Notes: generated from the letters alone by a model not told the origin. 40,990 bases of DNA from an uncultured Clostridia bacterium (GCA_947624235.1 CANQJK010000009.1:1-40990); one strand, 5' to 3'. Numbered from the stretch's first letter, positions 5,875 to 14,603 are shown. Program-made: numbers and translations.

Positions 5875-7161
5875 ATGTTGCACAACAAGAAAAATCTTAA
5901 CAATCAGTTGATATACCAGGTCTTTGTTCGTCAGTTCAGCAAAACGCACGATTTCAACGGCGTGACAGCCCAACTGGACAGGATAAAGCGCTTGGGGACG
6001 GATATTTTGTATTTGGTGCCCTTCTATCCCATAGGTAAAGTGGGACGCAAGGGCAGTGTGGGAAGCCCCTATTCCATTGCAGACTACCGCGCAATAGATC
6101 CGCTCAACGGCACGTTGGAGGACTTCCAACGGCTTGTAAACGAGGCGCACGCCCGAAACATCAAGGTGATAATAGACATGGTGCTCAACCATACCTCCCG
6201 CGATTCGGTGTTGTTGCAACGACATCCCGAATGGTTTTGGAAGGACAAGGACGGCAACGTCGGCAACCGCGTCGGAGATTGGAGCGACGTGTGCGATCTC
6301 GACTACTCCCACGACGGCTTGGTGGAGGAGATAACGGATACCTTGTGCTATTGGGTAGGCTTGGGCGTGGACGGATTTCGCATGGACGTGTGCAGTCTTG
6401 TGTCGGCAAGGCTGTGGGCGCACGCTTTGGAGCAATTGCACAAACTCGATCCCGACTTGATAATGCTGGGAGAAAGCGTCGATCTGGGCTTTGTAAAATA
6501 TTTGCGAGATCAGGGCTACGACGTGTTGAGCGACGGAGAACTGTACAACTACTTCGACGTCTTGTACAGCTACGACATAGGTCGAACGCAACATTCTTTT
6601 GTGGAGCGCAAGGGAGCAACGTTGGGCGAGTGGCTTTTCGACGTGGTGATGCAGGACGGACGCTATCCCACCGACTATGTAAAGGCGCGCTATTTGGATA
6701 ACCACGATCGCAAGCGCGTTGCCGAGTTTTGGCAGGGCGACAAGCTCAAAACGTTGTGGGCGCTTGATTTTTATCTCAAAGGGACGGCGTTTGTATATGC
6801 GGGAGACGAGACTTCGGAGTCCAAACATAACAGTTTGTTCGAGATAGACGAAGTGGAGTGGGCTTTCGGAACGGAAAAGGACATTTCGGCGCACTTGGCG
6901 CGTCTTGCGGAAATAAAAAAGCATCCCGTCTATCGCGACGGAGCATTCGATATAAGGGAAGTGCAAACAAATGTAGCGGTGGGAAGCTACAAAACGTCAA
7001 ACGCTTGTTCGGTGGGAGTGTTCAACCTTTCGGACGGCGACGCGACGGTAGAAGTTCCCTTGTCGGACGGGGTTTACGTCAATCTTGTGGACGACTCCCC
7101 GATAGAAGTGCGCCAAGGCAAGGTAAAGGCAACTGCGGGCGCGATCGTTGTGGAAATTTGA
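5875..7161 (+). CDS. GH13 family glycosidase (alpha-amylase/alpha-glucosidase-like)
   Basis: 428 aa, no signal peptide, so an intracellular alpha-glucan or oligosaccharide hydrolase. The four GH13 regions are present: DMVLNHTS (101-108), GFRMDVCS with nucleophile D171 (167-174), LGES with acid/base E200 (198-201), and LDNHD with D278 (274-278). The barrel starts at 'LIYQVFVRQF' and the C-terminal beta domain is short (from about residue 350). Compactness and lack of a secretion signal fit a maltodextrin-type enzyme; exact specificity cannot be read. The start at 5875 is fixed by AAAGGAG 8 nt upstream, and 50 upstream codons of open frame are ignored because they look non-coding. It converges with the SDR gene. 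Confidence 0.93.
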   Translation: MLHNKKNLNNQLIYQVFVRQFSKTHDFNGVTAQLDRIKRLGTDILYLVPFYPIGKVGRKGSVGSPYSIADYRAIDPLNGTLEDFQRLVNEAHARNIKVIIDMVLNHTSRDSVLLQRHPEWFWKDKDGNVGNRVGDWSDVCDLDYSHDGLVEEITDTLCYWVGLGVDGFRMDVCSLVSARLWAHALEQLHKLDPDLIMLGESVDLGFVKYLRDQGYDVLSDGELYNYFDVLYSYDIGRTQHSFVERKGATLGEWLFDVVMQDGRYPTDYVKARYLDNHDRKRVAEFWQGDKLKTLWALDFYLKGTAFVYAGDETSESKHNSLFEIDEVEWAFGTEKDISAHLARLAEIKKHPVYRDGAFDIREVQTNVAVGSYKTSNACSVGVFNLSDGDATVEVPLSDGVYVNLVDDSPIEVRQGKVKATAGAIVVEI

Positions 7162-7314
7162 CAGCACAACTTTGACAAACAAAGGCGTCGGAGCATGTAA
7201 CACAGACGTGCAAAAAGCGGAAAAAAACAAACTTGTCGGCAACATTGCGTAGGTACTTGCAAGTGTTTGCGACAAACGGCGCAGCTGCTTACCTGCAACA
7301 AACCGAAAGTAAAA

Positions 7315-7977
7315 TCACTTGTCGGAGGGCGACGGCCAAACAAAGTTTGCGCGGGAACTTTCGCCGTTGTCTATAACTATGTCCTGCGCCGTCATCGATT
7401 TGTTTACAACGGCAACAAAGTACACCCATTCGGCGATCTCTTCGGGAGTCGCCCATTTTTTTAGCGGTGTTTCCTCCATTATTTCCGACCACATCTCGGC
7501 ATTTTGCGTTACGGGATCGTTCAACGACGTAAACACGCCTCCCGGGGAAATGCTGTTGCTCGTAGCCCCCAAAGGAGCAAGACGCAACGCGACGTTTTTC
7601 ATGTAGGAGACTACCCCGCCCTTGCTTGCGACGTATTGGGGAAACTCCGAACCCGTAGAAGCGCTTGCGGAAGCCACAAACACAACGCTTTTGATGTTGG
7701 GCTGAAAAGCGTATTTTTCCGTAACAGCGACGGTGCCCAGCAAATTGACCTCGATGTCGCGACCGCTGTCTTGAACTCCCGCGTTGTTGACAAGCACCTC
7801 GACATCCTGAATTTTCGGTAACGCCCCCGTTATGTCTGCGGTGAAATGACGGTAGTGTGAGTGATCGATAGTTGCGGGGAGCACATCGATACCCGTAACG
7901 TCGTGACCGCATTGCAAAAATTTAAGCGCAATCGCTTTGCCTATACCCTTTGACGAGCCTGTTACTATCACTTTCAT
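7315..7977 (-). CDS. Short-chain dehydrogenase/reductase
   Basis: 220 aa, a classical SDR Rossmann enzyme acting on an alcohol/ketone pair with NAD(P). Visible are the cofactor loop TGSSKGIG (6-13), NNAG in the 'VLVNNAGVQDS' strand, the SASAS catalytic-serine region and the YVASK catalytic Tyr/Lys, followed by 'SISPGGVFT'. The helix between 'NNAG' and the active site is somewhat shortened, which explains the small size. The start at 7977 has AAGGAG 9 nt upstream. ATG overlaps the stop codon of the preceding transporter gene (ATGA), so the two are translationally coupled. The substrate cannot be inferred. Confidence 0.9.
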   Translation of the reverse strand: MKVIVTGSSKGIGKAIALKFLQCGHDVTGIDVLPATIDHSHYRHFTADITGALPKIQDVEVLVNNAGVQDSGRDIEVNLLGTVAVTEKYAFQPNIKSVVFVASASASTGSEFPQYVASKGGVVSYMKNVALRLAPLGATSNSISPGGVFTSLNDPVTQNAEMWSEIMEETPLKKWATPEEIAEWVYFVAVVNKSMTAQDIVIDNGESSRANFVWPSPSDK

Positions 7978-8729
7978 TGTGCGATCTCCTTGCGCGAATT
8001 TATGTAGTCAAAGTAGAGCTTGCCTATCTCCCGTTGTTTCCAATTTTTGCACACGGCATAGCCCAACGGCGAAAATACCGCTTCGCACAGCAATTCGACC
8101 ACCATACCCGTCGCCGCGCACGTCAGGCACTGCACGATAGTCCAACCGAAGAAAAAGTGACTTACGATAAGCGCAAACACAAGGTTGTCGCAAAACTGCG
8201 CTATCGCCGTGGACACATAAACGCGACAAACGTATGCGCCGAAACCGTCAGGCTTGCGCCGAAACAGTTTGCCTATGCCCCAGTTGCCGAAATTGTTTAC
8301 CACCGCCGAAAGGACAAAAGCGATCGTGCTACCCAGCAAAACGTACCAAGTCCCGCCGAAGGTGGAGTCCAATGAGTCGTTTATCGTGTCCAATTGTCCA
8401 AAGTCAAAAAACGCACCCCAGGTCCCGCCTATTTGAGACGCTATCCAAAAGATAAAGCAGGCAACGAGATTCAGTGCGATAGCAAACATGGAAATCATGG
8501 TGGACGCTTTGGGCCCATAGTGCTTTGTGAGCACGTCCATGGACAAGAACGCCACCCAAGAAACGATTATTCCGCAGTCGAGGGCAAGCCAATCAACGCC
8601 AAGATCTATGCTTTTGTTGGCGAGCAAATTCATTGCAAATACGGAAAGTACAAACAAACAGACAACTGCGGACGGAACATTGGCAAGTAAAAGCCTATAC
8701 TCGTAAAAAAAATCTTTAAGCTTTTTCAC
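7974..8729 (-). CDS. VUT family (YhhQ-like) transporter
   Basis: 251 aa with about six membrane helices. The segment 'SMDVLTKHYGPKASTMIS' is typical of the VUT (Vut_1) family, whose best-known member YhhQ imports queuosine precursors. The substrate here is inferred by family only. The start is taken as GTG at 8729 because AAGGAG lies 9 nt upstream; an ATG 48 nt further upstream has no ribosome site. It is the first gene of a two-gene operon with the SDR enzyme, transcribed from a perfect sigma-A promoter (8835-8863). The roughly 100-nt leader ends in an A-rich stretch running into the ribosome site and holds a 12-bp GC palindrome. Confidence 0.85.
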   Translation of the reverse strand: MKKLKDFFYEYRLLLANVPSAVVCLFVLSVFAMNLLANKSIDLGVDWLALDCGIIVSWVAFLSMDVLTKHYGPKASTMISMFAIALNLVACFIFWIASQIGGTWGAFFDFGQLDTINDSLDSTFGGTWYVLLGSTIAFVLSAVVNNFGNWGIGKLFRRKPDGFGAYVCRVYVSTAIAQFCDNLVFALIVSHFFFGWTIVQCLTCAATGMVVELLCEAVFSPLGYAVCKNWKQREIGKLYFDYINSRKEIAQ

Positions 8730-8834
8730 AAAACGTATCTCCTTGTTTTTTATTGCCCCGCGGGGCGCCCTCGGCAAAGCCTCGGGTTGCTAACAAGATG
8801 GTTTATTCAAGGCAAACATCTTTTGGCGTTTTTT

Positions 8835-8863
8835 ATTATATCCCACTTGCGCGTTGTTGTCAA
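8835..8863 (-). promoter_or_regulatory. Consensus sigma-A promoter of the VUT-SDR operon
   Basis: Minus strand: TTGACA (8863-8858), 17-bp spacer, TATAAT (8840-8835). Confidence 0.92.
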
Positions 8864-8889
8864 AGCATTTTGACAATGTGCTTCATGGT

Positions 8890-8917
8890 AAAAAAAGAGA
8901 CGTTTTGCCGTCTCTTT
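8890..8917 (-). terminator. Terminator of the FtsK-like/MORN operon
   Basis: Minus strand: AAAGAGACG (8917-8909), GCAAAA loop, CGTCTCTTT (8902-8894), continuing into T's. Confidence 0.92.
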
Positions 8918-8965
8918 GAGTAAAATTCGATCATTGTACAGTCAAACGACTATATTCCAAAAGTT

Positions 8966-10471
8966 TTAACATGTCAGCATTTTGATTTTGGCAAAGTAGT
9001 CGTCGTTGAGCAACTCTGCGCCCAATGTGCAGTCCAAGTTTCTGCCGTCGCGCACAAACGTTCCGCTGTTACCGTCAAAGACGAAATCGGCGTCGAACAC
9101 GGCTTTGTCGCAACCCTCGCTTTCCAACGAGGCGACATTCGCCCTTTGCGTTTCTGCGTCGTTGAGCAACAGGAAAAATATTCCCGTCTGCGCACAAATA
9201 CGCAACAGATCGCTCACCTTTTCCGCGTCTACAACGCCGTCGGTCATTCGGGCGTCTTTCAGGATGCACAGCCACAAAGGCATTGTTTTGTTTGGGTTGG
9301 ACGCGTTGTACTCAAAAACGTTGTTTGCGTTTTCGCGATTGAGGTCCGTTTGGCGATTGCTCACTTCTCTGAGCAAAAAGTCCACTGCGCGTGCAATGTC
9401 GTCATCTCCCTGCACGATGTTGGATACGTCCGTTATCCCCTGTTCTCGCATTGTCGCGGGAAACAGCGCTCCGTCGGTACAGCACTTTCCAAGGTCGAGA
9501 GCAAGCCTGTTCATGTTGGGAGAAAGGCGTTTGTTATTGGCTAAAATAATTTGTTTGGCGTTTTTCGGATAGCAAAGCACAAACCGCAAGGCGATACATC
9601 TGAGTGCATTCCACAGCCTGTTATCGTCCGCGTGTTCCGCCCCGTAACTTATCCAAAGATGTTTGTAGTCGGCAAGATTGGTTGCGAACACCGAATTTTC
9701 ATCGGGCAACGACAGGCTTTTGCCGTAGTGGGCAAACTCTACCGTTTGACTTTGCGCTTCGGCAACGCCTATACCGAGCGTCGCCCCGCCGAAATCGCCG
9801 TTTAGTTGAGGCTCTTCCGTTATTTGCGCCTCTTTGCAAAGCAACGCGGTGCATTGTTCGCTCAGTTCTTGTGCAAGCCACAACATCTCTTCAAACTGTT
9901 TGTCCGTTTCGTCAAGCGATTTTGCATATTCCTCAACGACGGCGTTGCGTTGCGCCGTCAAGTCCGACGTGGCAAGTTGCTTTTTTGTCTCTTCCTGCAC
10001 GATGTTGTCAAGTATGTAATCGATGTTTTCGTAGATACCGCTTATCAGGGCGTAGTCGTAGGCAAGTTTTGTGACCGTTTGAATGTTTTGATCGGTCGGC
10101 TCATAACTTTTGAGTTGCCGTGCCTGCGACAAAAAGTCCAGATAGGCAAGTTTCAGATCCCGCAAAAAGGTGTCGGGATCGCATGTCGCGTCGGCGCTGT
10201 CGAAAATTTTCGCATAGTTATCCAAACCGAGCAGTTGTTCCGTTGCCAAAATACAACTTACGGCGTCGTGCACGGCTTGGTAAATTTGCTCCGTTTTTTG
10301 TTTGATTTGAGAACTCACGTCCCAGGTTTCCGTTTCGGCTATCAGTTCGTCTATTTCCTGCGTTTTGTCGTCTCTGTCAAGGCATATTTCCGTTGCCAGT
10401 CTGTTCAGATCCGTCAAGTTGGCAGTGGCGTCCTCCAATTGCCGTTTAAGCAATTCCAATTCGTCGTTCAT
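8966..10471 (-). CDS. Coiled-coil protein with degenerate FtsK/SpoIIIE-like domain
   Basis: 501 aa, soluble. Residues about 1-230 are helical and acidic with heptad-like stretches, probably coiled coil. Residues about 270-480 follow the order of an FtsK/SpoIIIE motor domain: a 'HLWISYG' strand where FtsK has its P-loop strand, a 'KQIILAN' strand, a helix ending in an NVFEYN turn (FtsK has N-I-x-x-YN), then 'MPLWLCILKDARM' at the Walker B place and 'AQTGIFFLLL'. However, the P-loop lacks GK(S/T) and the Walker B acidic pair is gone, so ATPase activity is unlikely. The start at 10471 is chosen for GAGG 7 nt upstream; it lies 10 nt after the membrane-protein gene, clearly one operon. The fold assignment is inference. 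Confidence 0.65.
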   Translation of the reverse strand: MNDELELLKRQLEDATANLTDLNRLATEICLDRDDKTQEIDELIAETETWDVSSQIKQKTEQIYQAVHDAVSCILATEQLLGLDNYAKIFDSADATCDPDTFLRDLKLAYLDFLSQARQLKSYEPTDQNIQTVTKLAYDYALISGIYENIDYILDNIVQEETKKQLATSDLTAQRNAVVEEYAKSLDETDKQFEEMLWLAQELSEQCTALLCKEAQITEEPQLNGDFGGATLGIGVAEAQSQTVEFAHYGKSLSLPDENSVFATNLADYKHLWISYGAEHADDNRLWNALRCIALRFVLCYPKNAKQIILANNKRLSPNMNRLALDLGKCCTDGALFPATMREQGITDVSNIVQGDDDIARAVDFLLREVSNRQTDLNRENANNVFEYNASNPNKTMPLWLCILKDARMTDGVVDAEKVSDLLRICAQTGIFFLLLNDAETQRANVASLESEGCDKAVFDADFVFDGNSGTFVRDGRNLDCTLGAELLNDDYFAKIKMLTC

Positions 10472-10481
10472 GTTTTTATCC

Positions 10482-12473
10482 TCAATATTTATCGTGCGGA
10501 GTCGCAATGTATGCCAAAACGGGCATCACGGCGCAAACCACAAGGTACAACAGCAGGAACAACACCTTCCAAAAGGTGGTCGGTACGATATAGTCCACCG
10601 CCTCGGGGGTGATCCAGGCAATGCAACACACAAAAGCAAACGCCAACACGCCCTTTATCAATTCGGTGGTGCTGTGCAGGTGATATCGAGCCACATCTCC
10701 GTCGAGATACAGATCTTCGTCGAAACTGAATTTGAGGCTCACCGAGGACATCGCGCCCGAAACCAATTGCATTGCGGGCGCTATCCACAAAATGTGCCAA
10801 ATGCTGTACTGCATTCCGTACATCAAGGCGTAGCCGATACCCGCCACGAAACCGAAAAACGAGGTGATGTACACAAGAAACAGCGCTCTCATTCTGAATG
10901 TATAGGTGTTTCTGTCTCTGAAAGACTTTTTGACGTCGTCGGCGTTGTCGGACGCCCAAAAGTCAAAGCAGAATTCGCAAAACAGGGCAAGCGCGCAGGG
11001 CAGTATCGCATAGACGGATACAAAAGCCTTTTCCTTGGGGGTGTCAATGGGCATGTCGTACAGGAATATCGATCCGACGACAAGACCAATAAACAACAGC
11101 GAAAACACATACTGTTCGGCGCGCATTCCGCGTCGTCCGCTGGACGCGTCCACTTCCATAAGGCAGGAATGGAACGTAGCGATAAAGGGCGCAAAAAACA
11201 CCATAAAATACATGTTGCTGAGTTGCGGAGAACCAAAGGCGTCGGTAAACAGCGTTATCCAATTGCGACAAGCATAAAGCGCCACGGCAGTTAAGCATAC
11301 ACAAAACAGCGTGTGAACGGACGCCCACACATGGTTGCCTGCAAACAGGCGCTTTTCTCTGTTGAGCGATGCTTGCTCCCGCGCTTTTTGCTTGTTGCGA
11401 TCGGAAATTCTCTCATCCGCCAAACGGCAATGCTCATTGCATGCGTTGTACAGTTCGCCGTTGCGGTAGTTGACCAAGTTGTTTTCTTTCAGTTCTCTGC
11501 GTATGGCAAAGCACTCCGTTTCGTCCTCTGCGGGCAGGGCGTAAAAGCGTTGGGAAAGAGCGGTGTACAAAGTAAGTTTTCCGTTGAAGCTCCTGTCGTT
11601 TTGCCAGTCGCCCAAACTTACGTTGCCCGCGTTGTCGCAAACCGCGCCTTCGCCCTCTTTGACGCCTTTCGACCAATAGCCGTAGTAGCGGTAGGGGGAG
11701 TTCTTGTCGGAGGAGCCGATCTTGTCCGCGTCCTCGCAATAGCCCTTCCCGTCGGGCGTGCCTTTATCCAAGTATCCCACAAAGATCTTTTTGCCCTTTT
11801 TGACGTAGGCAAAACCGCTGTAACTGTCGGAGTAGAAGGCGAGAACGCCGTCGACCTGCGCTATGACTCCGTCGCAACTGTTCAAAACGTCGCTTTTGAC
11901 AAATACGTTTTTGTCCAGTTTGTCGCGCAGTTCTGCTGTTTGTTGCCGAAGTTGTCTCAACGCGTCCTCGCTCAACAGTTTGCTCGCAAGTTGCGAAAGG
12001 CGCACGCCGTCGAAAACAAAATCCTTTACGTCGTCGGGCAGATCCGTCAAGGACGCCGCCGCAACGGCGTTTTTGGCAATGTTGAGCGCAGACGTCGTTT
12101 CGGTAAGCTGTTCTCGCGTTCTTTGCGCGATGGTAAAAGAGTCCTCTTCCATGTCCTGATAGGATTCAAAGAGGTCTTTGTATGCTTGAAATTTGTTTTT
12201 GGTGTCTTGGGACAGATTTTGCCAATCGTCGTTGCTTAACGATTTCTGCGCCGTCACGGTGTCCGTCCAGTAGGAAACATAACCGCGAAATTGCGATCCG
12301 TTCATTCCCTGCGTCAAAAACTCGCTTGCTACGCTATCCAATTTGTCTAAATTTACCAGAAAATCGGATATGGCAGTAGTGTTAAGTTCGACGCCGAGTT
12401 GTACGGGACGAACGTCCAGATTGAGCACGCTGCAATCCATGTCGCCCAAGATGTATTTTTCACATTCGCTCAT
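10482..12473 (-). CDS. MORN-repeat polytopic membrane protein, unknown function
   Basis: 663 aa. Residues 1-220 are soluble and mainly helical (likely coiled coil). Residues about 230-310 hold MORN-like repeats, best seen in 'YYGYWSKGVKEGEGAV' with neighbours GYLDKGTPDGKGY and LGDWQNDRSFNG. After a basic stretch, the C-terminal 270 residues contain about seven membrane helices. MORN repeats usually bind membrane lipids or proteins, so the protein may be a membrane scaffold. The start at 12473 is supported by AAAGGA 6 nt upstream. It is the first gene of an operon with the degenerate FtsK-like protein, with a promoter at 12531-12559 and a terminator at 8890-8917. I do not recognise the family as a whole. 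Confidence 0.8.
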   Translation of the reverse strand: MSECEKYILGDMDCSVLNLDVRPVQLGVELNTTAISDFLVNLDKLDSVASEFLTQGMNGSQFRGYVSYWTDTVTAQKSLSNDDWQNLSQDTKNKFQAYKDLFESYQDMEEDSFTIAQRTREQLTETTSALNIAKNAVAAASLTDLPDDVKDFVFDGVRLSQLASKLLSEDALRQLRQQTAELRDKLDKNVFVKSDVLNSCDGVIAQVDGVLAFYSDSYSGFAYVKKGKKIFVGYLDKGTPDGKGYCEDADKIGSSDKNSPYRYYGYWSKGVKEGEGAVCDNAGNVSLGDWQNDRSFNGKLTLYTALSQRFYALPAEDETECFAIRRELKENNLVNYRNGELYNACNEHCRLADERISDRNKQKAREQASLNREKRLFAGNHVWASVHTLFCVCLTAVALYACRNWITLFTDAFGSPQLSNMYFMVFFAPFIATFHSCLMEVDASSGRRGMRAEQYVFSLLFIGLVVGSIFLYDMPIDTPKEKAFVSVYAILPCALALFCEFCFDFWASDNADDVKKSFRDRNTYTFRMRALFLVYITSFFGFVAGIGYALMYGMQYSIWHILWIAPAMQLVSGAMSSVSLKFSFDEDLYLDGDVARYHLHSTTELIKGVLAFAFVCCIAWITPEAVDYIVPTTFWKVLFLLLYLVVCAVMPVLAYIATPHDKY

Positions 12474-12530
12474 ATCGTCCTTTTGTGTGCCGAAAACATT
12501 TGCTTGTTTGCACACGTTGCAATAATAAAG

Positions 12531-12559
12531 AGTATAACACTTTGCGTATCAAAAATCAA
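12531..12559 (-). promoter_or_regulatory. Promoter of the MORN/FtsK-like operon
   Basis: Minus strand: TTGATT (12559-12554), 17-bp spacer, TATACT (12536-12531). Confidence 0.75.
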
Positions 12560-12644
12560 CGGTTTTGTTACATAACAATATATTTGTGTCGAAAGGATAG
12601 GGTGCATAGCAACAAAACTTTTTGACAAAACGCTTGCTTTTTGC

Positions 12645-12674
12645 TTGACATGTTGTCGTTTCAGCTGTTACAAT
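12645..12674 (+). promoter_or_regulatory. Promoter of the metNIQ operon
   Basis: TTGACA (12645-12650), 18-bp spacer, TACAAT (12669-12674); the transcript would start near 12681, 38 nt before the leader-peptide ATG. Confidence 0.85.
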
Positions 12675-12718
12675 AGCATTACACAAAGAAACGTCGAAGT
12701 GTTCGGCGCGGAGGTAAA

Positions 12719-12799
12719 ATGGAAAGGTTTGTTCTCAAAATGGTCATGCGAATGTCAGATCCCCGAGCGAAGCGCGGGTTTTTGTCCATGACTTTTTAG
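12719..12799 (+). CDS. Methionine-rich leader peptide, 26 aa
   Basis: A short frame behind a strong ribosome site (CGGAGG, 5 nt spacing) inside the metNIQ 5' leader. Five of its 26 codons are ATG (positions 1, 8, 10, 12 and 24), with three of them alternating at 8-12. The stop TAG is at 12797-12799. Codons 15-17 are built on the C-rich element that can form the antiterminator. Placement, Met content and adjacency to a terminator and a methionine importer match the logic of ribosome-mediated attenuation. I do not recognise a described peptide of this sequence. Confidence 0.75.
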   Translation: MERFVLKMVMRMSDPRAKRGFLSMTF

Positions 12800-12850
12800 C
12801 GGACATTTACTCTGTTATTTCGGCTCGGGTTTATGCACCGAGCTTTTTTT
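12762..12850 (+). promoter_or_regulatory. Transcription attenuator of metNIQ (antiterminator/terminator)
   Basis: Terminator: GCTCGG (12823-12828) with CCGAGC (12838-12843), then seven T, 23 nt before the metN start. Antiterminator: CCCGAGC (12762-12768), inside the leader-peptide frame, is fully complementary to GCTCGGG (12823-12829). The two structures exclude each other. A ribosome reaching the stop codon would first cover 12762-12768 and favour termination; a ribosome held at Met codons 8-12 would leave that element free to pair. Further pairings GTCATG/CATGAC (12743-12748/12787-12792) and AATGTC/GACATT could modulate this. No S-box or T-box consensus is present. Confidence 0.75.
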
Positions 12851-12873
12851 GTGCGATTTTTAGGAAGAAATAT

Positions 12874-13878
12874 ATGATACAGTTAGTAGATCTTACAAAA
12901 ACATATCCGTCTCCCTCGGGAGACATCGTCGCGTTGGAGAACATCGATCTCACCGTGCCCGACGGTTCCATATTCGGCATAATCGGCTTGTCGGGTGCAG
13001 GCAAAAGCACCCTTGTGCGGTGCATCAACCTGTTGGAGCGTCCCACGTCGGGACAGGTGTTGATAGACGGCGAGGACGTGACCAAGGCAAACAAAAAACG
13101 GCTGTCCGACATCAGGCGCAACATAGGCATGATCTTTCAAAGTTTCAATTTGCTGGAACAACGCACCGTCGAGGCAAACGTGATGTTCCCCTTGGAGCTT
13201 ACAAGACATTCGAAAGGATCCAACGCAAAGACCTTTCGCGAGGAAGCAAAACAGCACGTTGCGCAGTTGTTGGAACTTGTGGGCTTGTCGGACAAGGCAA
13301 AAAGTTATCCGTCGCAACTTTCGGGCGGACAAAAACAACGCGTCGCCATTGCGCGCGCTCTCGCCACAAACCCCAAGTATGTGCTTTGCGACGAGGCTAC
13401 AAGCGCTTTGGATCCGACCACAACACAATCGATATTGGAATTGATAAAGGACATCAACAGAAAACTCGGCGTTACCGTTGTCGTCATCACCCACGAAATG
13501 AGGGTGGTGGAAAGCATATGCACTCACGTTGCCGTAATAGATAACAGTCGAATAGCCGAAACGGGCACCGTGTCGGACGTGTTCAGCTTTCCGCAGACGG
13601 ATATTGCCAAGGAATTGATCATTCCCAACCTGATACGGTCTTTGGGCAACAGCGACGGCACAAAACTTCGTCTGGTGTTCAACGGAGAGTTGTCCGACGA
13701 GCCGATAATTTCCGCTTTGGCAATGCAGTGCCAAGTTGCCGTCAACATTTTGTACGCCGACACCAAAAATATCGAGGGACGCGTGTTCGGGCACATGGTG
13801 ATAACCGTTCCCGAAGGGCAAACGGACGTCGTTAAAAGGTTTTTGGACGCGCACAACGTGTCTTACAGGGAGGAGTAG
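12874..13878 (+). CDS. metN: Methionine ABC transporter ATP-binding protein
   Basis: 334 aa, the normal MetN length. ATPase of the MetNIQ importer for methionine on the cytoplasmic face. Walker A GLSGAGKST (38-46), signature LSGGQKQRV, Walker B 'YVLCDEATSALDP' and the switch His in 'VVVITHEM' are present. The last 90 residues form the NIL (C2) domain that binds methionine and inhibits transport (trans-inhibition). The ATG at 12874 follows AGGAAG; the gene lies just behind the attenuator. MetI begins 2 nt after its stop. Confidence 0.97.
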   Translation: MIQLVDLTKTYPSPSGDIVALENIDLTVPDGSIFGIIGLSGAGKSTLVRCINLLERPTSGQVLIDGEDVTKANKKRLSDIRRNIGMIFQSFNLLEQRTVEANVMFPLELTRHSKGSNAKTFREEAKQHVAQLLELVGLSDKAKSYPSQLSGGQKQRVAIARALATNPKYVLCDEATSALDPTTTQSILELIKDINRKLGVTVVVITHEMRVVESICTHVAVIDNSRIAETGTVSDVFSFPQTDIAKELIIPNLIRSLGNSDGTKLRLVFNGELSDEPIISALAMQCQVAVNILYADTKNIEGRVFGHMVITVPEGQTDVVKRFLDAHNVSYREE

Positions 13879-13880
13879 TT

Positions 13881-14603
13881 ATGAGCAAACTTTTTATGCA
13901 GTTGTGGGAAAACGGCGGTTTTTGGATAGGAATAGGAGAAACGCTGTACATGACGCTTTCTGCCACGTTGCTCGCCTACGTCATAGGGTTGCCCTTGGGC
14001 ATTGTGCTTGTGATAACCGACCGCGACGGCTTGACTCCCGTTGTGTGGCTCAACAAGATTTTGAGCGTTATCGTCAACATTTTGCGGAGCATTCCCTTCA
14101 TAATTCTGATCGTGGCGCTCATTCCCTTTTCTCGAGCGGTGCTCGGCACAAGCATAGGCAACGGCGCAATGATACTCATGTTGGTGGTGGCTTCCGCTCC
14201 GTATGTCGCGCGAATGGTAGAGTCCTCCCTCAAAGAGGTGGACAAGGGCATCATCGAAGCGGCGCGCTCGATGGGCGCAAACACCTTTCAGATAATAGTC
14301 AAAGTGTTTTTGCCCGAGGCAAAACCCTCGCTTATTGTGGGTGCATTGATATCCACCGTTACGATATTGGGCTATTCGGCAATGTCGGGGACGATCGCAG
14401 GCGGAGGTTTGGGCGCGTTGGCGGTAACGCAGGCTCGCCCCAGCAACGCGCAGGACGTCATTTGGCTGTGCGTCGCCCTGATGGTGGTTATAGTGCAGGT
14501 GATACAGGAAGTGGGCACTTTGATAGCGCGCAAAACGGATAAGCGCCGTCGCACAAACCTCAAACGTAACAAAAAATCCGCACGCGCGGACGAAACTAAA
14601 TAA
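13881..14603 (+). CDS. metI: Methionine ABC transporter permease
   Basis: 240 aa with five to six membrane helices. The EAA-type loop contacting MetN is visible as 'GIIEAARSMGANTFQIIVKVFLPEA' (shown here in part), following the conserved 'ASAPYVARMVESSLKEVD'. The C-terminus is strongly basic, as expected for a cytoplasmic tail. AGGAGG precedes the ATG, overlapping the metN end. It is part of the metNIQ operon. Confidence 0.96.
   Translation: MSKLFMQLWENGGFWIGIGETLYMTLSATLLAYVIGLPLGIVLVITDRDGLTPVVWLNKILSVIVNILRSIPFIILIVALIPFSRAVLGTSIGNGAMILMLVVASAPYVARMVESSLKEVDKGIIEAARSMGANTFQIIVKVFLPEAKPSLIVGALISTVTILGYSAMSGTIAGGGLGALAVTQARPSNAQDVIWLCVALMVVIVQVIQEVGTLIARKTDKRRRTNLKRNKKSARADETK

Noticed and set aside
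12670..12873. SAM (S-box) or T-box riboswitch before metN
   Set aside because: None of their conserved cores is present; a leader peptide with alternative hairpins explains the region better.
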